A DNA stretch of 64,000 bases. It comes from Limisalsivibrio acetivorans (GTDB lineage Bacteria > Chrysiogenota > Deferribacteres > Deferribacterales > Geovibrionaceae). Under the pieces are notes generated by a model that worked only from the letters and a program-made list of their open reading frames with translations, did not search any database and was not told the DNA's origin. Below are positions 1-9,372 of this stretch, piece after piece (within the stretch, counting starts at the first letter, position 1; the number at the start of each line of letters is the position of its first letter). Where the stretch lies: positions 2,181,407 through 2,245,406 of the forward strand of contig NZ_ATWF01000001.1 in the NCBI RefSeq assembly GCF_000421105.1, written 5' to 3'. Made by a program: the position numbers and the translations under genes.

Positions 1-464
1 AGGATAATGATGTTGATGTAATATTCATCATGGTTGGCAATATCCTAAAGCATCCAATCATACATGCTCCAAAGTTAGGCGTTATAAACAACCACGCTGC
101 GCTTCTTCCCTCATCCAAGGGCGTTCTTCCCTACATTTGGAATATTGTTCAATCCGAACCCCACGGTCTTACTTTTCACAAAGTCGATGAGGGGATCGAT
201 ACCGGCGAAATACTCGCTCAAAAACACCTTGGAAGAAGCTATGGTTCCCTTATAGAGTTCTATCGTACAGTATTTTCAGAGTATCCCTCAATGGCTTTGG
301 AGGCTATAGAAAGGCTAAAAAATGAGGAATATGTTCCAAAGGACAGCTCGCTTCCGGACACCTACTACAGCTTCCCGGAAAGAAAGGATTTGTCTGTTTT
401 TAGAAAAAAGGGGGGTAAGATTGTACGTCTTAGTGATATTTTGGGAGGGTGGAAGGTTAGATGA
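1..464 (+). CDS. Sugar formyltransferase-like protein, 5' truncated by window edge
   Basis: The reading frame is open from base 3 and runs in from outside the window, so the N-terminus is missing. The visible part matches the catalytic half of the methionyl-tRNA/sugar formyltransferase fold. It has the N-x-H motif followed by LLP (NNHAALLP) and, about 40 residues on, the catalytic Asp in DEGIDTGEIL. These are the Asn-His-Asp residues that transfer formyl from N10-formyl-tetrahydrofolate. The neighbourhood is glycan synthesis, not def/fmt translation genes, so an amino-sugar N-formyltransferase is more likely than Fmt; this is inference. The stop codon overlaps the next gene's start by 4 bp (ATGA), which implies co-translation. 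Confidence 0.75.
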   Translation, partial: DNDVDVIFIMVGNILKHPIIHAPKLGVINNHAALLPSSKGVLPYIWNIVQSEPHGLTFHKVDEGIDTGEILAQKHLGRSYGSLIEFYRTVFSEYPSMALEAIERLKNEEYVPKDSSLPDTYYSFPERKDLSVFRKKGGKIVRLSDILGGWKVR

Positions 465-1351
465 GCTTTGCTGCAATCAATATCAACTACGATTCTCTAG
501 CCGAAGTCTACGGCTTCCCTGAAAACTATGAAGATCCTTCATATGGAGTGGTTCAGGAAAGGTTCCTTAGGTTTGCACAGGATTATGGTTTTAAGTACAG
601 CACATACCTGATCGATAAGGACGGGGAGTATAATTTCTCAAGAAAAGGTATGAAGCTATATGCTGAGGAAGGGCATGAGATAGGGAATCACACCTGGTCA
701 CACCCCCTTAGTCTTGGTTCATTATCCTACGATAGAGTTAAAGACGAGATAGAGAAGTCGCATAAGGCATTATTTGAGATAACCGGTGTTGAGCCAAAGG
801 GGTTTATTGCGCCGGGATGGTCTAATTCAAGCCGTGTTCAGAGCGTTCTCAAAGAGATGAGCTATAGTTATGACACATCCTCATTTCCCACACTCCTTCT
901 ATATCCCAGTATCGCAAAAATGCTATTGAATCATTTTGGGAGCCCAACCTTTAAGAATATTCTTATGAGAAAGGATTGGTTCAATCCGCTGTTAGGCAGG
1001 AGAGCCCCCTTTGTTAAGGATGGCTTGGTTACTATGCCCCTGCCCACTGCAAAGTTCCGGATGGCCTGCTGGCACACAACTGCTTTTGTTTTTGGGTGGA
1101 AAAGGCATGAAGCCCTCCTGAGAGATTGCCTTAAGAGGTACAAGTATTTCTACTATCTTGTTCATCCTGCTGACCTCCTCGCCCCTCAGGATTTGGACAG
1201 AACGAGAGGATGCAGTTTAGAAAGATCTCAGATCAGTATCGAGACCAAGCTCGATTATTTCAGACGTGCACTTGATGTAATATGCGAGTCGGGGAAAAGG
1301 CTGATCAGGATGGATGAAATGGCAGACCTAATCAGGAACGAAACAGTTTAA
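461..1351 (+). CDS. Polysaccharide deacetylase family (NodB-fold) protein
   Basis: This 296-residue protein has the NodB-homology layout. Near the N-terminus ININYD stands where the family's catalytic TFDD is usual. Around residue 75 NHTWSHP supplies the two metal-binding His (H-x-x-x-H). GFIAPGWS replaces the usual RxPY segment, and a late HPAD motif lies around residue 229. Family members remove N-acetyl groups or cleave related amides on surface glycans. The loss of one of the paired acidic residues in motif 1 means specificity or activity could be altered. No signal peptide is seen, so it probably acts in the cytoplasm or at the inner face of the membrane. It overlaps the formyltransferase gene by 4 bp. 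Confidence 0.75.
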   Translation: MSFAAININYDSLAEVYGFPENYEDPSYGVVQERFLRFAQDYGFKYSTYLIDKDGEYNFSRKGMKLYAEEGHEIGNHTWSHPLSLGSLSYDRVKDEIEKSHKALFEITGVEPKGFIAPGWSNSSRVQSVLKEMSYSYDTSSFPTLLLYPSIAKMLLNHFGSPTFKNILMRKDWFNPLLGRRAPFVKDGLVTMPLPTAKFRMACWHTTAFVFGWKRHEALLRDCLKRYKYFYYLVHPADLLAPQDLDRTRGCSLERSQISIETKLDYFRRALDVICESGKRLIRMDEMADLIRNETV

Positions 1352-1417
1352 TACACACTTCCATTTTTGCCTTACCCTGTGCTAGATTATTTCCTAAAAC
1401 TTCTTTCGGAGCAGGAT

Positions 1418-2023
1418 TTGGAAAGGAATCTAACCACAGAAACACATAAGGTGAGCGATCTGGAGCGAAGCTCCATAAAGGGGCACTCCCCTGCTGTAAT
1501 CTGGCTTACAGGGCTTTCCGGAAGCGGTAAGTCGACCATAGCCAGAGAACTGGATCATGCCCTTTTCAGGGATTATAAGGCCCATACCTTCGTTCTCGAT
1601 GGTGATAATATTCGTCAGGGGCTGAACAGCGATCTCGGTTTTTCCGATACGGACAGGAGTGAGAATATCCGCCGTATTGCAGAGGTGGCAAACCTGATGG
1701 CCAGTGCGGGACTTATCGTCATTACAGCCTTCATATCCCCCTTTGGGCGGGACAGGGATGTGGCGAGACGGGCCGCATCGGATAAAAACTTCTTCGAAAT
1801 CCACGTTAACTGCCCCCTTGAGGAGTGCGAAAAGCGTGACCCCAAGGGTCTCTACAAGAAGGCCAGAGCGGGCGAAATAAGGGAGTTTACAGGTATCGAC
1901 TCCCCATATGAGACCCCGTCAAAACCAGAGATAGTTCTTGATACAGATAAACTTTCCCCGGCGGAGTGTGTCCGGGTTATTATAGATGAACTTAAAAAGA
2001 GAAGGATAATCGATGCAGAATAA
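1418..2023 (+). CDS. cysC: Adenylylsulfate (APS) kinase
   Basis: It phosphorylates APS with ATP to give PAPS. The P-loop GLSGSGKST (residues 32-40) is preceded by [10 protein letters not shown], and the LDGDN, DLGF, SENIRR and [14 protein letters not shown] blocks of the family follow in order. I chose the TTG at 1418 because GGAG lies 6 bp upstream and it gives 201 residues, the usual CysC size. An upstream in-frame TTG at 1367 would add 17 residues but lacks a ribosome site. The 3' end overlaps cysD by 11 bp. Position next to a sulfotransferase gene suggests the PAPS is for sulfation; no PAPS reductase is seen in the window. Confidence 0.93.
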   Translation: MERNLTTETHKVSDLERSSIKGHSPAVIWLTGLSGSGKSTIARELDHALFRDYKAHTFVLDGDNIRQGLNSDLGFSDTDRSENIRRIAEVANLMASAGLIVITAFISPFGRDRDVARRAASDKNFFEIHVNCPLEECEKRDPKGLYKKARAGEIREFTGIDSPYETPSKPEIVLDTDKLSPAECVRVIIDELKKRRIIDAE

Positions 2024-2906
2024 AGAGTTCAGCCACCTTGACGAACTTGAGAGCACGGCGATATATATCCTGCGTGAGGCCTACGCAAACTTCCGCAGTC
2101 TCGGTATGCTCTGGTCCATCGGCAAGGACAGCACCGTCATGCTGTGGCTCACAAGAAAGGCTTTCTTTGGCCATGTGCCCTTTCCGCTCATTCATATCGA
2201 CACCCACTATAAGATCCCCGAGATGATCGAGTTCCGGGATAACCTTGTGCGTGACTGGAAGCTCAGGATGTTCGTCGGGGCAAATAAGGAAGCTCTCAGA
2301 GGGAAACAGACCTTCCCCGATGGAGCTGTGGACAGGGTTACGTGCTGTAAGTATCTCAAGACAGAGGCCCTCGTCAAAACCATAGACGGAACCGGCGAGA
2401 GGGACTATTTCGACCATACAAAAGGTATGTACGTTCCAGACCCGAAACCGGAGCCATTCCAGGGGATAATCGCAGGCATACGGGCGGATGAGGAGGGCTC
2501 ACGCTCAAAGGAACGCTACTTCTCCCCCAGGAACACAAGCAGTTACTGGGATATATCCGAACAACCCCCCGAGTTCTGGAGCCAGTTCAAGACAGATTTC
2601 GCACCCGGAACCCATGTGCGCATCCACCCCCTGCTCGACTGGACCGAGCTTAACATCTGGGAATACATCAAGAGGGAGAGCATACCCGTTGTGCCCCTCT
2701 ATTTCTCCAGGAACGGGAAGCGATACCGCTCACTAGGTTGTGAGCCCTGCACAGGACCCATCGAGTCCGATGCCTCCAATGTGGATGAGATAATAGAGGA
2801 GCTTCGCTCCGGCAGGCTTTCAAACATAGCTGAGCGTTCGGGAAGGGCGCAGGATAAGGATGACGGCGGAGGATTGGAAACACTCCGCAAGGAAGGGTAC
2901 ATGTAA
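2013..2906 (+). CDS. cysD: Sulfate adenylyltransferase small subunit
   Basis: With CysN it makes APS from sulfate and ATP. The 297-residue protein carries the PP-loop motif [10 protein letters not shown] close to the N-terminus, then [15 protein letters not shown], and a C-terminal [13 protein letters not shown] segment typical of CysD. Length and motif order match the family. The ATG at 2013 lies inside the end of cysC, and the stop overlaps the ATG of cysN by one base (TAATG), so the three genes form one tight translational unit. The substrate-binding partner subunit is directly downstream. A dedicated role in supplying PAPS for surface glycan sulfation is inferred from the neighbouring sulfotransferase. 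Confidence 0.95.
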   Translation: MQNKEFSHLDELESTAIYILREAYANFRSLGMLWSIGKDSTVMLWLTRKAFFGHVPFPLIHIDTHYKIPEMIEFRDNLVRDWKLRMFVGANKEALRGKQTFPDGAVDRVTCCKYLKTEALVKTIDGTGERDYFDHTKGMYVPDPKPEPFQGIIAGIRADEEGSRSKERYFSPRNTSSYWDISEQPPEFWSQFKTDFAPGTHVRIHPLLDWTELNIWEYIKRESIPVVPLYFSRNGKRYRSLGCEPCTGPIESDASNVDEIIEELRSGRLSNIAERSGRAQDKDDGGGLETLRKEGYM

Positions 2907-4546
2907 TGGCCGAGGGTGTTGTAAGCGTTGTATTTGCCGGACATGTTGACCACGGCAAAAGCACCATAGTGGGCAGGCTCATGGCGGATTCGGGAAACCT
3001 CCCCGAAGGTAAGCTGGAGCAGGTGCAGGACTGGTGTGAGAAGAACTCAAAACCCATGGAGTATGCCTTTCTCATAGATGCATTCAAAGCTGAGCAGGCT
3101 CAAGGGATAACAATAGACACCGCACGTGTCTTCTATAAGGGTGCACAGGGGCGCAACTTCCTTGTTATGGATGCCCCGGGGCACATCGAATTTCTTAAGA
3201 ACATGATCACCGGAGCCTCCCGTGCGGACGGTGCATTCCTCGTTATCGATGCCTCCGAAGGGGTGCGTGAGAACTCCCGCAGGCACGGATATATGGCCTC
3301 ACTTCTCGGTATACGCCAGATCGGCGTTGTTGTGAACAAGATGGACAAGGAGAACTACAGCGAGGAGATCTTCACAAAGATAAGGGATGAATACTTCCGT
3401 TTCCTCTCAAGCATAGGCGTTGAACCGATGTTTATCATCCCTGCAAGCGGGATAAACGGTGACAACGTATACAGAAAAAGTACTAATATGCCATGGTACA
3501 GCGGATATACCGTTGCCGAGGCGATGGAGCAGTATACCCGTATAGGCGATTATGCTGACAGACCCCTCCGCATGCCCGTTCAGGATGTGTACAAGTTCAC
3601 CTCCGAGGGGGATGAGAGGAGGATTCTTGCCGGAAGGATAACAAGCGGTGTCCTCAGGAAGGGGGACGAGATCCTCATAAGCCCCGAAGGGACAAAAACA
3701 AAAATCAAGAGTATAGAGACCTTCCCCGATGGTGAGCTTGGGTCTTCCGGATACATGGATTCCACAGGGTTTACCACCGAAGACCCTGTTTATGCAAGAA
3801 GGGGTGATATGGTCTCCCTCGCCGCAGAGGAACCTCCGATGGTTTCGGATACATTCAAGGCGAGCATATTCTGGCTCGGCAAGAAACCCATCGGTGTTGA
3901 CGGCAAGTTTACCTTCCGTCTTGGAAGCAAAAAGATAATCGGCAGGATCACAGATATTCAGCGTGTTATCGACTCCTCCGACCTTAACCACTCCAGCGAG
4001 CGAAAGGCCGTTGAGCGGAACGAGGTTGCCGAATGCATCATAAAGCTGGATGAACCGGCGGCCTTTGATACAGTGACCGATTTCCCGCATACAGGGCGTT
4101 TCGTTATGGTGCGTGATTATGAGATCATGGGGGGCGGAATCATCCTCGAACCCCTTTATGACGAAGAATCGGGTCCACGGGAGCAGGCCGGTTCCAGAGC
4201 GGAGGTATCCATTGCAGATCAGGGCTACCGTTTCGAAAAGATCGGGCATAAGGGTGCTATAATCGTGCTCACGGGGGGTATCTCCCGGCGAATCGGCGAT
4301 TATGAGGCTATGCTTATAGAGAGAAAGATGTTCGCCGCCGCAATAACGGGAAGCTCGGCGGATGCGGCAGTTCATCTTTATTCCGCTGGCTGTATTGTCC
4401 TTGTGAAGGAAGAGGATGCTGATATTGAGGGGGTGAGGGACCACTGTCTGGATATACTTGAGTTTGGCGGAGAGATACGTGAAGATATTGCCGAGGAGAT
4501 GGGGGAGCTGCTCTTTCTCCTTGGTGAGCTGGGGATATCCGAATAA
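2906..4546 (+). CDS. cysN: Sulfate adenylyltransferase large subunit (GTPase) with unusual C-terminal extension
   Basis: This EF-Tu-like GTPase uses GTP hydrolysis to drive APS formation by CysD. Visible G motifs are GHVDHGKST (about residues 11-19), DAPGH and NKMD, followed by the beta-barrel domains to about residue 445. At 546 residues it is about 70 longer than stand-alone CysN (E. coli, 475) and shorter than fused CysN-CysC (about 630-640). The tail, about residues 446-546, begins [11 protein letters not shown] like the start of an APS kinase domain. The P-loop is absent (GGISRRIGD in its place), and SAGCIVLV echoes the later SAGLIVIT block. I infer a shrunken, catalytically dead CysC domain. 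Its stop overlaps the next ATG by one base. Confidence 0.93.
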   Translation: MAEGVVSVVFAGHVDHGKSTIVGRLMADSGNLPEGKLEQVQDWCEKNSKPMEYAFLIDAFKAEQAQGITIDTARVFYKGAQGRNFLVMDAPGHIEFLKNMITGASRADGAFLVIDASEGVRENSRRHGYMASLLGIRQIGVVVNKMDKENYSEEIFTKIRDEYFRFLSSIGVEPMFIIPASGINGDNVYRKSTNMPWYSGYTVAEAMEQYTRIGDYADRPLRMPVQDVYKFTSEGDERRILAGRITSGVLRKGDEILISPEGTKTKIKSIETFPDGELGSSGYMDSTGFTTEDPVYARRGDMVSLAAEEPPMVSDTFKASIFWLGKKPIGVDGKFTFRLGSKKIIGRITDIQRVIDSSDLNHSSERKAVERNEVAECIIKLDEPAAFDTVTDFPHTGRFVMVRDYEIMGGGIILEPLYDEESGPREQAGSRAEVSIADQGYRFEKIGHKGAIIVLTGGISRRIGDYEAMLIERKMFAAAITGSSADAAVHLYSAGCIVLVKEEDADIEGVRDHCLDILEFGGEIREDIAEEMGELLFLLGELGISE

Positions 4547-6123
4547 TGAAACATCTATTCTCTGTATTCATAGAGCGTTATGGCTGGAGTGGTCTCCTCA
4601 GTGTTTTGCTGAGTCCATTTATTGTAGCCGTTACGACACCCTTCAGGTTTCTCCAGGCAATCTGGAGCTGCCGTGTTCTGGCGGAGGGTCAGCTTAAAAG
4701 ATTCAACCGGTTTGGGCTTATAAGAGGCATAAACTCGCTTTTTTATTCTACTCAGGCTGTTAACTTTGAAAGATATGGACGATCAGGGACTTCTCCTATT
4801 CTTAGTGACGGAAAGTTTGAACTCTCACGTTTCTTTCAGGTGTCACTCCCTTCTCTGTATATAACGGAAAGGATGGGCTCTGCAGGGCCTCTTATGGGTA
4901 TGTTCGGGATGCTGTCCATGTTTATGCTATGGACAACAGAAGTGGACTCCGGAGTAGTTTTACTTGTAGTAACAGCAATAATGCTGAGCAGTATGTTCTA
5001 TGCCAACACATTTGAACTTCAAAACTATAACGCACTCGGATGGCTCTTCTTCCCTATGGGGCTATACGGGCTATACACGGGGAACTACCTGCTTGCCTCC
5101 CTCGGCTGGCTTCTGGTAAGTTTCGGGAGCTTTACTGCATGGGTCACGGCTGGAGTATTTACAGTCGTTGCCTCGATATCTTCGCTGTCACTGCTCCCTG
5201 CTGCTGCGTTTATTCCATCATCACTGAAGATTGCGACACATCTTCTTCCCCTTCTGAAGGCAGGCAAGATGAGAGAGCAGTTTGCCGATATCCTGAAAGG
5301 GCTAGGGGTGATCTCATCGAATGTGAAGTACAAAAGGGCAAAACAACCTTCAGTTGTAGCTAAAGCTGTTTATTATTTAGCACTTAACCTTCAGTTTATG
5401 GCTGTTCTGTATCTTACTGCCGGGAATTTTGACCCTCTCTTTACGGCGATGGCGGTACTCTTCTTTCTCAACTCGTCCACCTATATGAGGTATGGAGACA
5501 ACGCCTCTGCAATGGTTCCAACCCTTTGCCTTGGTGCAGTAATTACTATCCTGCATTTCAACCCAGCTTTATTTATCTCATTCATTATTCTGATAAATCC
5601 ACTTCCTTTTTTCCTTGAATTTAGCGAGGCCAAAGCCCCTCTCGTGATTGTTCCTGAACGCAAACCTTACAGAATTCACCGTATTAATGATTTTGTGGCA
5701 GATTTCCTTAGCCCTGTTAAAAGCGGTTCTCGGATTATATTTACCTTTGATGATCCTGATGGTGTTTACAACTCTGTTTTCTCTGGTCTACGTACATTAT
5801 ATGAAGCCTTCCTTTACTCTGCCGCCTTGAAGGATATCCATATGCTCCCAGATTGGTATCTCGTTTTCAAAAGCAACAACGATGATTCATTACCATCTTT
5901 CTGGGGGCGTGACATCCAGAGCATAAAGAAGAATATCGAAGATTGGAGTGCAGATTACTTTGTTTACCACACAAACAGCAGTATTGAAGACCCCCTTCCT
6001 TTTTCAGAATGGAGCATGGTGAGTTCGATTACTTTTGACAGGGAGCAGTTTCCTGAGATTTATGAGCATTACGGGGAAGAGCTCAGGTTTGTGTTGTATC
6101 AAAATAATGGTGCGAAAAGTTGA
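4546..6123 (+). CDS. Multi-pass membrane protein of unknown function between cysN and a sulfotransferase
   Basis: I do not recognise this 525-residue protein. Several long hydrophobic stretches between about residues 110 and 370 predict roughly eight to ten membrane segments. The last 140 residues are soluble and mixed-charge, with the FTFDDPDGVYNSVFSG segment just after the final membrane helix. The N-terminal 100 residues are amphipathic and contain two IERYG/FERYG repeats. Its ATG overlaps the cysN stop by one base, and its stop overlaps the sulfotransferase start, so it is locked into the sulfation operon. It might move sulfate, a sulfated intermediate or a lipid-linked glycan, but no transporter motif is visible and that is only position-based. 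Confidence 0.6.
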   Translation: MKHLFSVFIERYGWSGLLSVLLSPFIVAVTTPFRFLQAIWSCRVLAEGQLKRFNRFGLIRGINSLFYSTQAVNFERYGRSGTSPILSDGKFELSRFFQVSLPSLYITERMGSAGPLMGMFGMLSMFMLWTTEVDSGVVLLVVTAIMLSSMFYANTFELQNYNALGWLFFPMGLYGLYTGNYLLASLGWLLVSFGSFTAWVTAGVFTVVASISSLSLLPAAAFIPSSLKIATHLLPLLKAGKMREQFADILKGLGVISSNVKYKRAKQPSVVAKAVYYLALNLQFMAVLYLTAGNFDPLFTAMAVLFFLNSSTYMRYGDNASAMVPTLCLGAVITILHFNPALFISFIILINPLPFFLEFSEAKAPLVIVPERKPYRIHRINDFVADFLSPVKSGSRIIFTFDDPDGVYNSVFSGLRTLYEAFLYSAALKDIHMLPDWYLVFKSNNDDSLPSFWGRDIQSIKKNIEDWSADYFVYHTNSSIEDPLPFSEWSMVSSITFDREQFPEIYEHYGEELRFVLYQNNGAKS

Positions 6124-7052
6124 ATGAAATATTAAGAAGAATATACAACAAAACTATCTATAAGTCTTCTCCTCTTATCAGTTTAATTGAGAAGAAGCTA
6201 CTTGATAATTACGGCCACAGTGCCCAATATCCTCAGATATTCATTATCGGTTCTCCTAGAACAGGTTCAACTTTTCTTTATCAGTTACTGACTTCTTCAT
6301 ATAATGTTAGTTATATTGATAACTTTTCTGCATCTTTTCATAAAAATATCCTCATAGGATTACATCTAAGTAATCTTTTTTTTAATGATCGCCCTCATTC
6401 AGGTTTTAATTCAGAATATGGGAAAACAGTAGAAGGTGGTCCCAGGGGGCCAAATGAATGTGGTGACTTTTGGTATAATTGGTTAACAGAAAAACAGCAT
6501 GTAGCAGATGAGAGTACGCTAAATTCTGAAGAAATAGGAAAACTTAATGTTTACCTTAACAGCATGTCCAATATGTTTAGTAGACCTTTTATTTTTAAAA
6601 ACCTCAATGCAGGTTTACGTCTACGTATGTTAAAAATAAGTGCAGAATATCCTAAGTTTATTTTCATAAGGAGAAATATTTACGATACTGTCTTATCGAT
6701 TTTGAAAGGTAGAGATAAGGTTATGGGAAGCCAGTATGAATGGTTTAGTCTCAAACCGGAGGGCTACGAGAGTCTTTTAACAAAAGAGCCTTTAGAGCAG
6801 GTCACTGCACAGGTGGCTTTGATCGAGAAACGAATTATAAATGATCTCAAGCTTTATTGTGATACTCAATACATTACAATATTTTATGAAGATTTGTTAG
6901 ACAATCCTATTAAAGTGCTTGAGAAAATAGAAGATTTTACTGGCATAAAGCAGAGGGAAGGGCTTGTAATGCCTAAACCTGTTGACGGCAGAAAAGATCT
7001 AAGTAATGACTTTAAAAACAAAGTTGATTACTACTTGGAGAAATACAGGTAA
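6120..7052 (+). CDS. PAPS-dependent sulfotransferase family protein
   Basis: It would transfer sulfate from PAPS to an acceptor, presumably a glycan or glycolipid. Around residues 41-53 FIIGSPRTGSTFLY is the 5'-phosphosulfate loop (PRTGST). RRNIYDTVLSILKGRD near residue 185 is the 3'-phosphate motif with its Arg and Ser. FYEDLLDNP is a typical later family block. The TTG start at 6120 overlaps the previous stop (TTGA); the nearby ATG is out of frame. The gene is visibly AT-richer than cysC-D-N just upstream, which suggests separate acquisition. Co-location with a full PAPS-forming set strongly supports a real sulfation pathway. Confidence 0.85.
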   Translation: MNEILRRIYNKTIYKSSPLISLIEKKLLDNYGHSAQYPQIFIIGSPRTGSTFLYQLLTSSYNVSYIDNFSASFHKNILIGLHLSNLFFNDRPHSGFNSEYGKTVEGGPRGPNECGDFWYNWLTEKQHVADESTLNSEEIGKLNVYLNSMSNMFSRPFIFKNLNAGLRLRMLKISAEYPKFIFIRRNIYDTVLSILKGRDKVMGSQYEWFSLKPEGYESLLTKEPLEQVTAQVALIEKRIINDLKLYCDTQYITIFYEDLLDNPIKVLEKIEDFTGIKQREGLVMPKPVDGRKDLSNDFKNKVDYYLEKYR

Positions 7053-8009
7053 ATGGACCACCTTAATAAAGATCTATACCGAAAGCTTAGTGTTGAGGAG
7101 TCCGGATTCCGTATCTTCCAGAAAGGATGGTGGCTTGATGTCGCATGCGTTGAGGAGGATTGGGACGCTGTTATCAATGAGAATAACGGTCGGATAGAAT
7201 CTGCCTGGGCTCTCCCGTTTTACAGGAAGCATGGAAGAAAGGTCTATTCAAAACCGGCCCTGACTCAGTTTATAGGCCCATGGATAAGGCGTGAGAAAAA
7301 CCATACCGATGCCAGTTGGGAGAGCTACAGACTGAAAAAATGCGAGAGCTTTATTGAGAATATCCCCCCCTTCGATATTTTCCGGCATACTTTCCACTAC
7401 AGCTTTGATAACTGGCTACCCTTTTATTGGGAGGGGTTTGAGCAGACGACTCGATATACATATGTGATTGATTTGACCAATGAAGTTGAAGAAATTGAGA
7501 AACGGTTTGCCGCAAAGGTGCGAAGTGAGATAAGAAAAGCTGAAAGTAAGTGTAGGCTTGAAAGAGCTGATGATGTTGATCTTTTGTACAGTCTTGTAAT
7601 GAAAACCTATGAGCGACAGGGTATGCCCGCTCCTTATTCGAAAGAATTCTTGAAAAGGGTGTACGATGCCTGTATAGAGAATGATTCAGCCGAGATGTTC
7701 ATTGCTTATAAGGATCAGCATCCTGTGGCGGGGGCACTTTTTGTTCATGATTCCATGAGCTGTTATTACCTTGTAAGTGGCGCCGATCCTGAGTACCGAA
7801 ACAGCGGAGCAGGTTCCCTGATAATTCGAGAGGCTGTCAGGCATTATCACGGTAAGGTTGAGGAGTTCGATTTTGAAGGGTCTATGGATAAGAATATCGA
7901 AAGCTTCTTCCGGAGCTTCGGTTCTGTTCGTAAGGATTATTACAGTATATCCCGAATAGATTCTAGGTTGCTCAAGCTCTATTTCTTACTCAGAGACAGT
8001 CTTAGGTAA
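7053..8009 (+). CDS. FemAB/GNAT-like acyltransferase
   Basis: This 318-residue protein resembles the FemAB-like double-GNAT acyltransferases common in exopolysaccharide loci. Features include an aromatic N-terminal half (WLPFYWEGFEQTTRYTYVIDL), then FAAKVRSEIRKAE, and a C-terminal GNAT half with HPVAGALFVHDSMSCYYLVSGADPEYRNSGAGSLI, including the short acyl-CoA loop region. The acceptor cannot be told; an amino sugar, or an amino-acyl addition, is possible. It starts directly after the sulfotransferase stop (TAA then ATG). Its end overlaps the convergent flippase gene by 8 bp, leaving no room for a terminator. Confidence 0.7.
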   Translation: MDHLNKDLYRKLSVEESGFRIFQKGWWLDVACVEEDWDAVINENNGRIESAWALPFYRKHGRKVYSKPALTQFIGPWIRREKNHTDASWESYRLKKCESFIENIPPFDIFRHTFHYSFDNWLPFYWEGFEQTTRYTYVIDLTNEVEEIEKRFAAKVRSEIRKAESKCRLERADDVDLLYSLVMKTYERQGMPAPYSKEFLKRVYDACIENDSAEMFIAYKDQHPVAGALFVHDSMSCYYLVSGADPEYRNSGAGSLIIREAVRHYHGKVEEFDFEGSMDKNIESFFRSFGSVRKDYYSISRIDSRLLKLYFLLRDSLR

Positions 8010-9348
8010 TCCAAGCGAAATTAAGTTTTGTGTAAAACCATGTAAAGAGCAGTCCTGCAGTGATGCAAGTTGCAAGTATTCCATAGCGCCACTTGATCGA
8101 GTACAGCTTTCTTCCGAGTATTATCGATGTTATGTTGGCTGTGAGTAGGCCTATAGCTGTGGAATAGGCAGCACCTTCTATACCTATGGCTCTAATCAGA
8201 AAATAATTAAGAATCAGGTTCACAACGGTTCCGGTTGCGTATGAGTATAGGGTCAGATATGTTCTCCTGCTTGAGAAGAAACCGATACCGCTAAAGAGGT
8301 AAAACCCGTAAAAAACAGAGACCCAGCTGAGTATGCCAAGAACCTTCCAGCTTTCGAAATATTCAGGTGCGGCGAGAAGTTTTATTATAAAGGGGGACAA
8401 GGCTGTAAAAGCAATACTTAGCACAGAACCTGCAAGTATGTAGGCTGTAGACACATTTGAAAAGAATTTTGGTCCGTCATCTTTGTGAAGCATATCCATG
8501 GCAATTGGCCACACTGCCTTACGGAATACTTCAACAGAAACAATCATAATCGCAGAGAATCTTGCCGCTACGGCGTATATACCCACATCAGCAGAACTTA
8601 GCATATTCATTACAAACCAACGATCGCTGGCTCTCATTATCCACATCATAAGCCCTGCTGGAACAAGTGGGAGTCCGAATCTCAGCAGAATCCCCCAAAG
8701 CCTTACTTCAAATCTGCTCCAGTGCCTGTATTCTCTGGTAGCAAACCATCCGGTTATAAGGGCAGCAAATGAGCCGCACACGGATCCCCAGAAATATCCG
8801 GAAACACCCATATTCTTTACATAGCTGAAGTAGAGGATGAAGCCTATGTTTCCTAATGTTTGGAAAAGAGACAGCCCAATATACTGATACGGTTTATAAA
8901 TAAGTCTGAATATCTCGAGACTCTGATTAACAAGGTTTGCAAAAAAAATTGAAATAACAGCGATCAGTAGCAGTTTTACTTCGATATTCGTGTCGAAACT
9001 GAAGTCGATAATAAATGGAGACAGGGCAGAAACAACACCTATGATTAATACGCCGGAAACAAGTCTGTATTGAAGAACAGCGGTTGTTATATCTCTTATA
9101 TCATAGTTGTTTTTATTTTTGGCCTCCATGAAGTAGTAGCTTTGGGCTGAGTCCATTCCGGAATTCATGATTAAGGCTATGAAAGTTCCTATAATACTAA
9201 GCATCTCAATAGCACCAAACTGCTCGGGGGAGAAAATGCGTGTGTAAATTGGGAGTGTGAGAAAGGAGATAGCTTTGATAGAAACCATCCCGGCCCCGTA
9301 AACGGCGGAATCGGAAAGAAGCTGTTTATAAATTATGTTCTTTATCAT
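8002..9348 (-). CDS. Polysaccharide/oligosaccharide flippase, Wzx-like
   Basis: This 448-residue, almost wholly hydrophobic protein shows about 12-14 predicted membrane helices in the MATE/MOP arrangement. The N-terminal block SAVYGAGMVSIKAISFLTLPIYTRIFSPEQFGAIEM is the classic opening of polysaccharide-type flippases. It would flip an undecaprenyl-linked glycan from the cytoplasmic to the periplasmic face. It sits 24 bp downstream of an O-antigen ligase/polymerase gene on the same strand, as expected for a Wzx/Wzy-type pathway. No good ribosome site is visible before the ATG at 9348, so translation may be coupled or weak. Confidence 0.85.
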   Translation of the reverse strand: MIKNIIYKQLLSDSAVYGAGMVSIKAISFLTLPIYTRIFSPEQFGAIEMLSIIGTFIALIMNSGMDSAQSYYFMEAKNKNNYDIRDITTAVLQYRLVSGVLIIGVVSALSPFIIDFSFDTNIEVKLLLIAVISIFFANLVNQSLEIFRLIYKPYQYIGLSLFQTLGNIGFILYFSYVKNMGVSGYFWGSVCGSFAALITGWFATREYRHWSRFEVRLWGILLRFGLPLVPAGLMMWIMRASDRWFVMNMLSSADVGIYAVAARFSAIMIVSVEVFRKAVWPIAMDMLHKDDGPKFFSNVSTAYILAGSVLSIAFTALSPFIIKLLAAPEYFESWKVLGILSWVSVFYGFYLFSGIGFFSSRRTYLTLYSYATGTVVNLILNYFLIRAIGIEGAAYSTAIGLLTANITSIILGRKLYSIKWRYGILATCITAGLLFTWFYTKLNFAWIT

Positions 9349-9372
9349 CGACGAAAGGAGTGTTTGCCGTGT

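Noticed and set aside
3407-4444. A 345-codon open frame on the minus strand across cysN
   Set aside because: It lies wholly antisense to a clear cysN, has no recognisable domain and no ribosome site; it is a product of the codon bias of the real gene.
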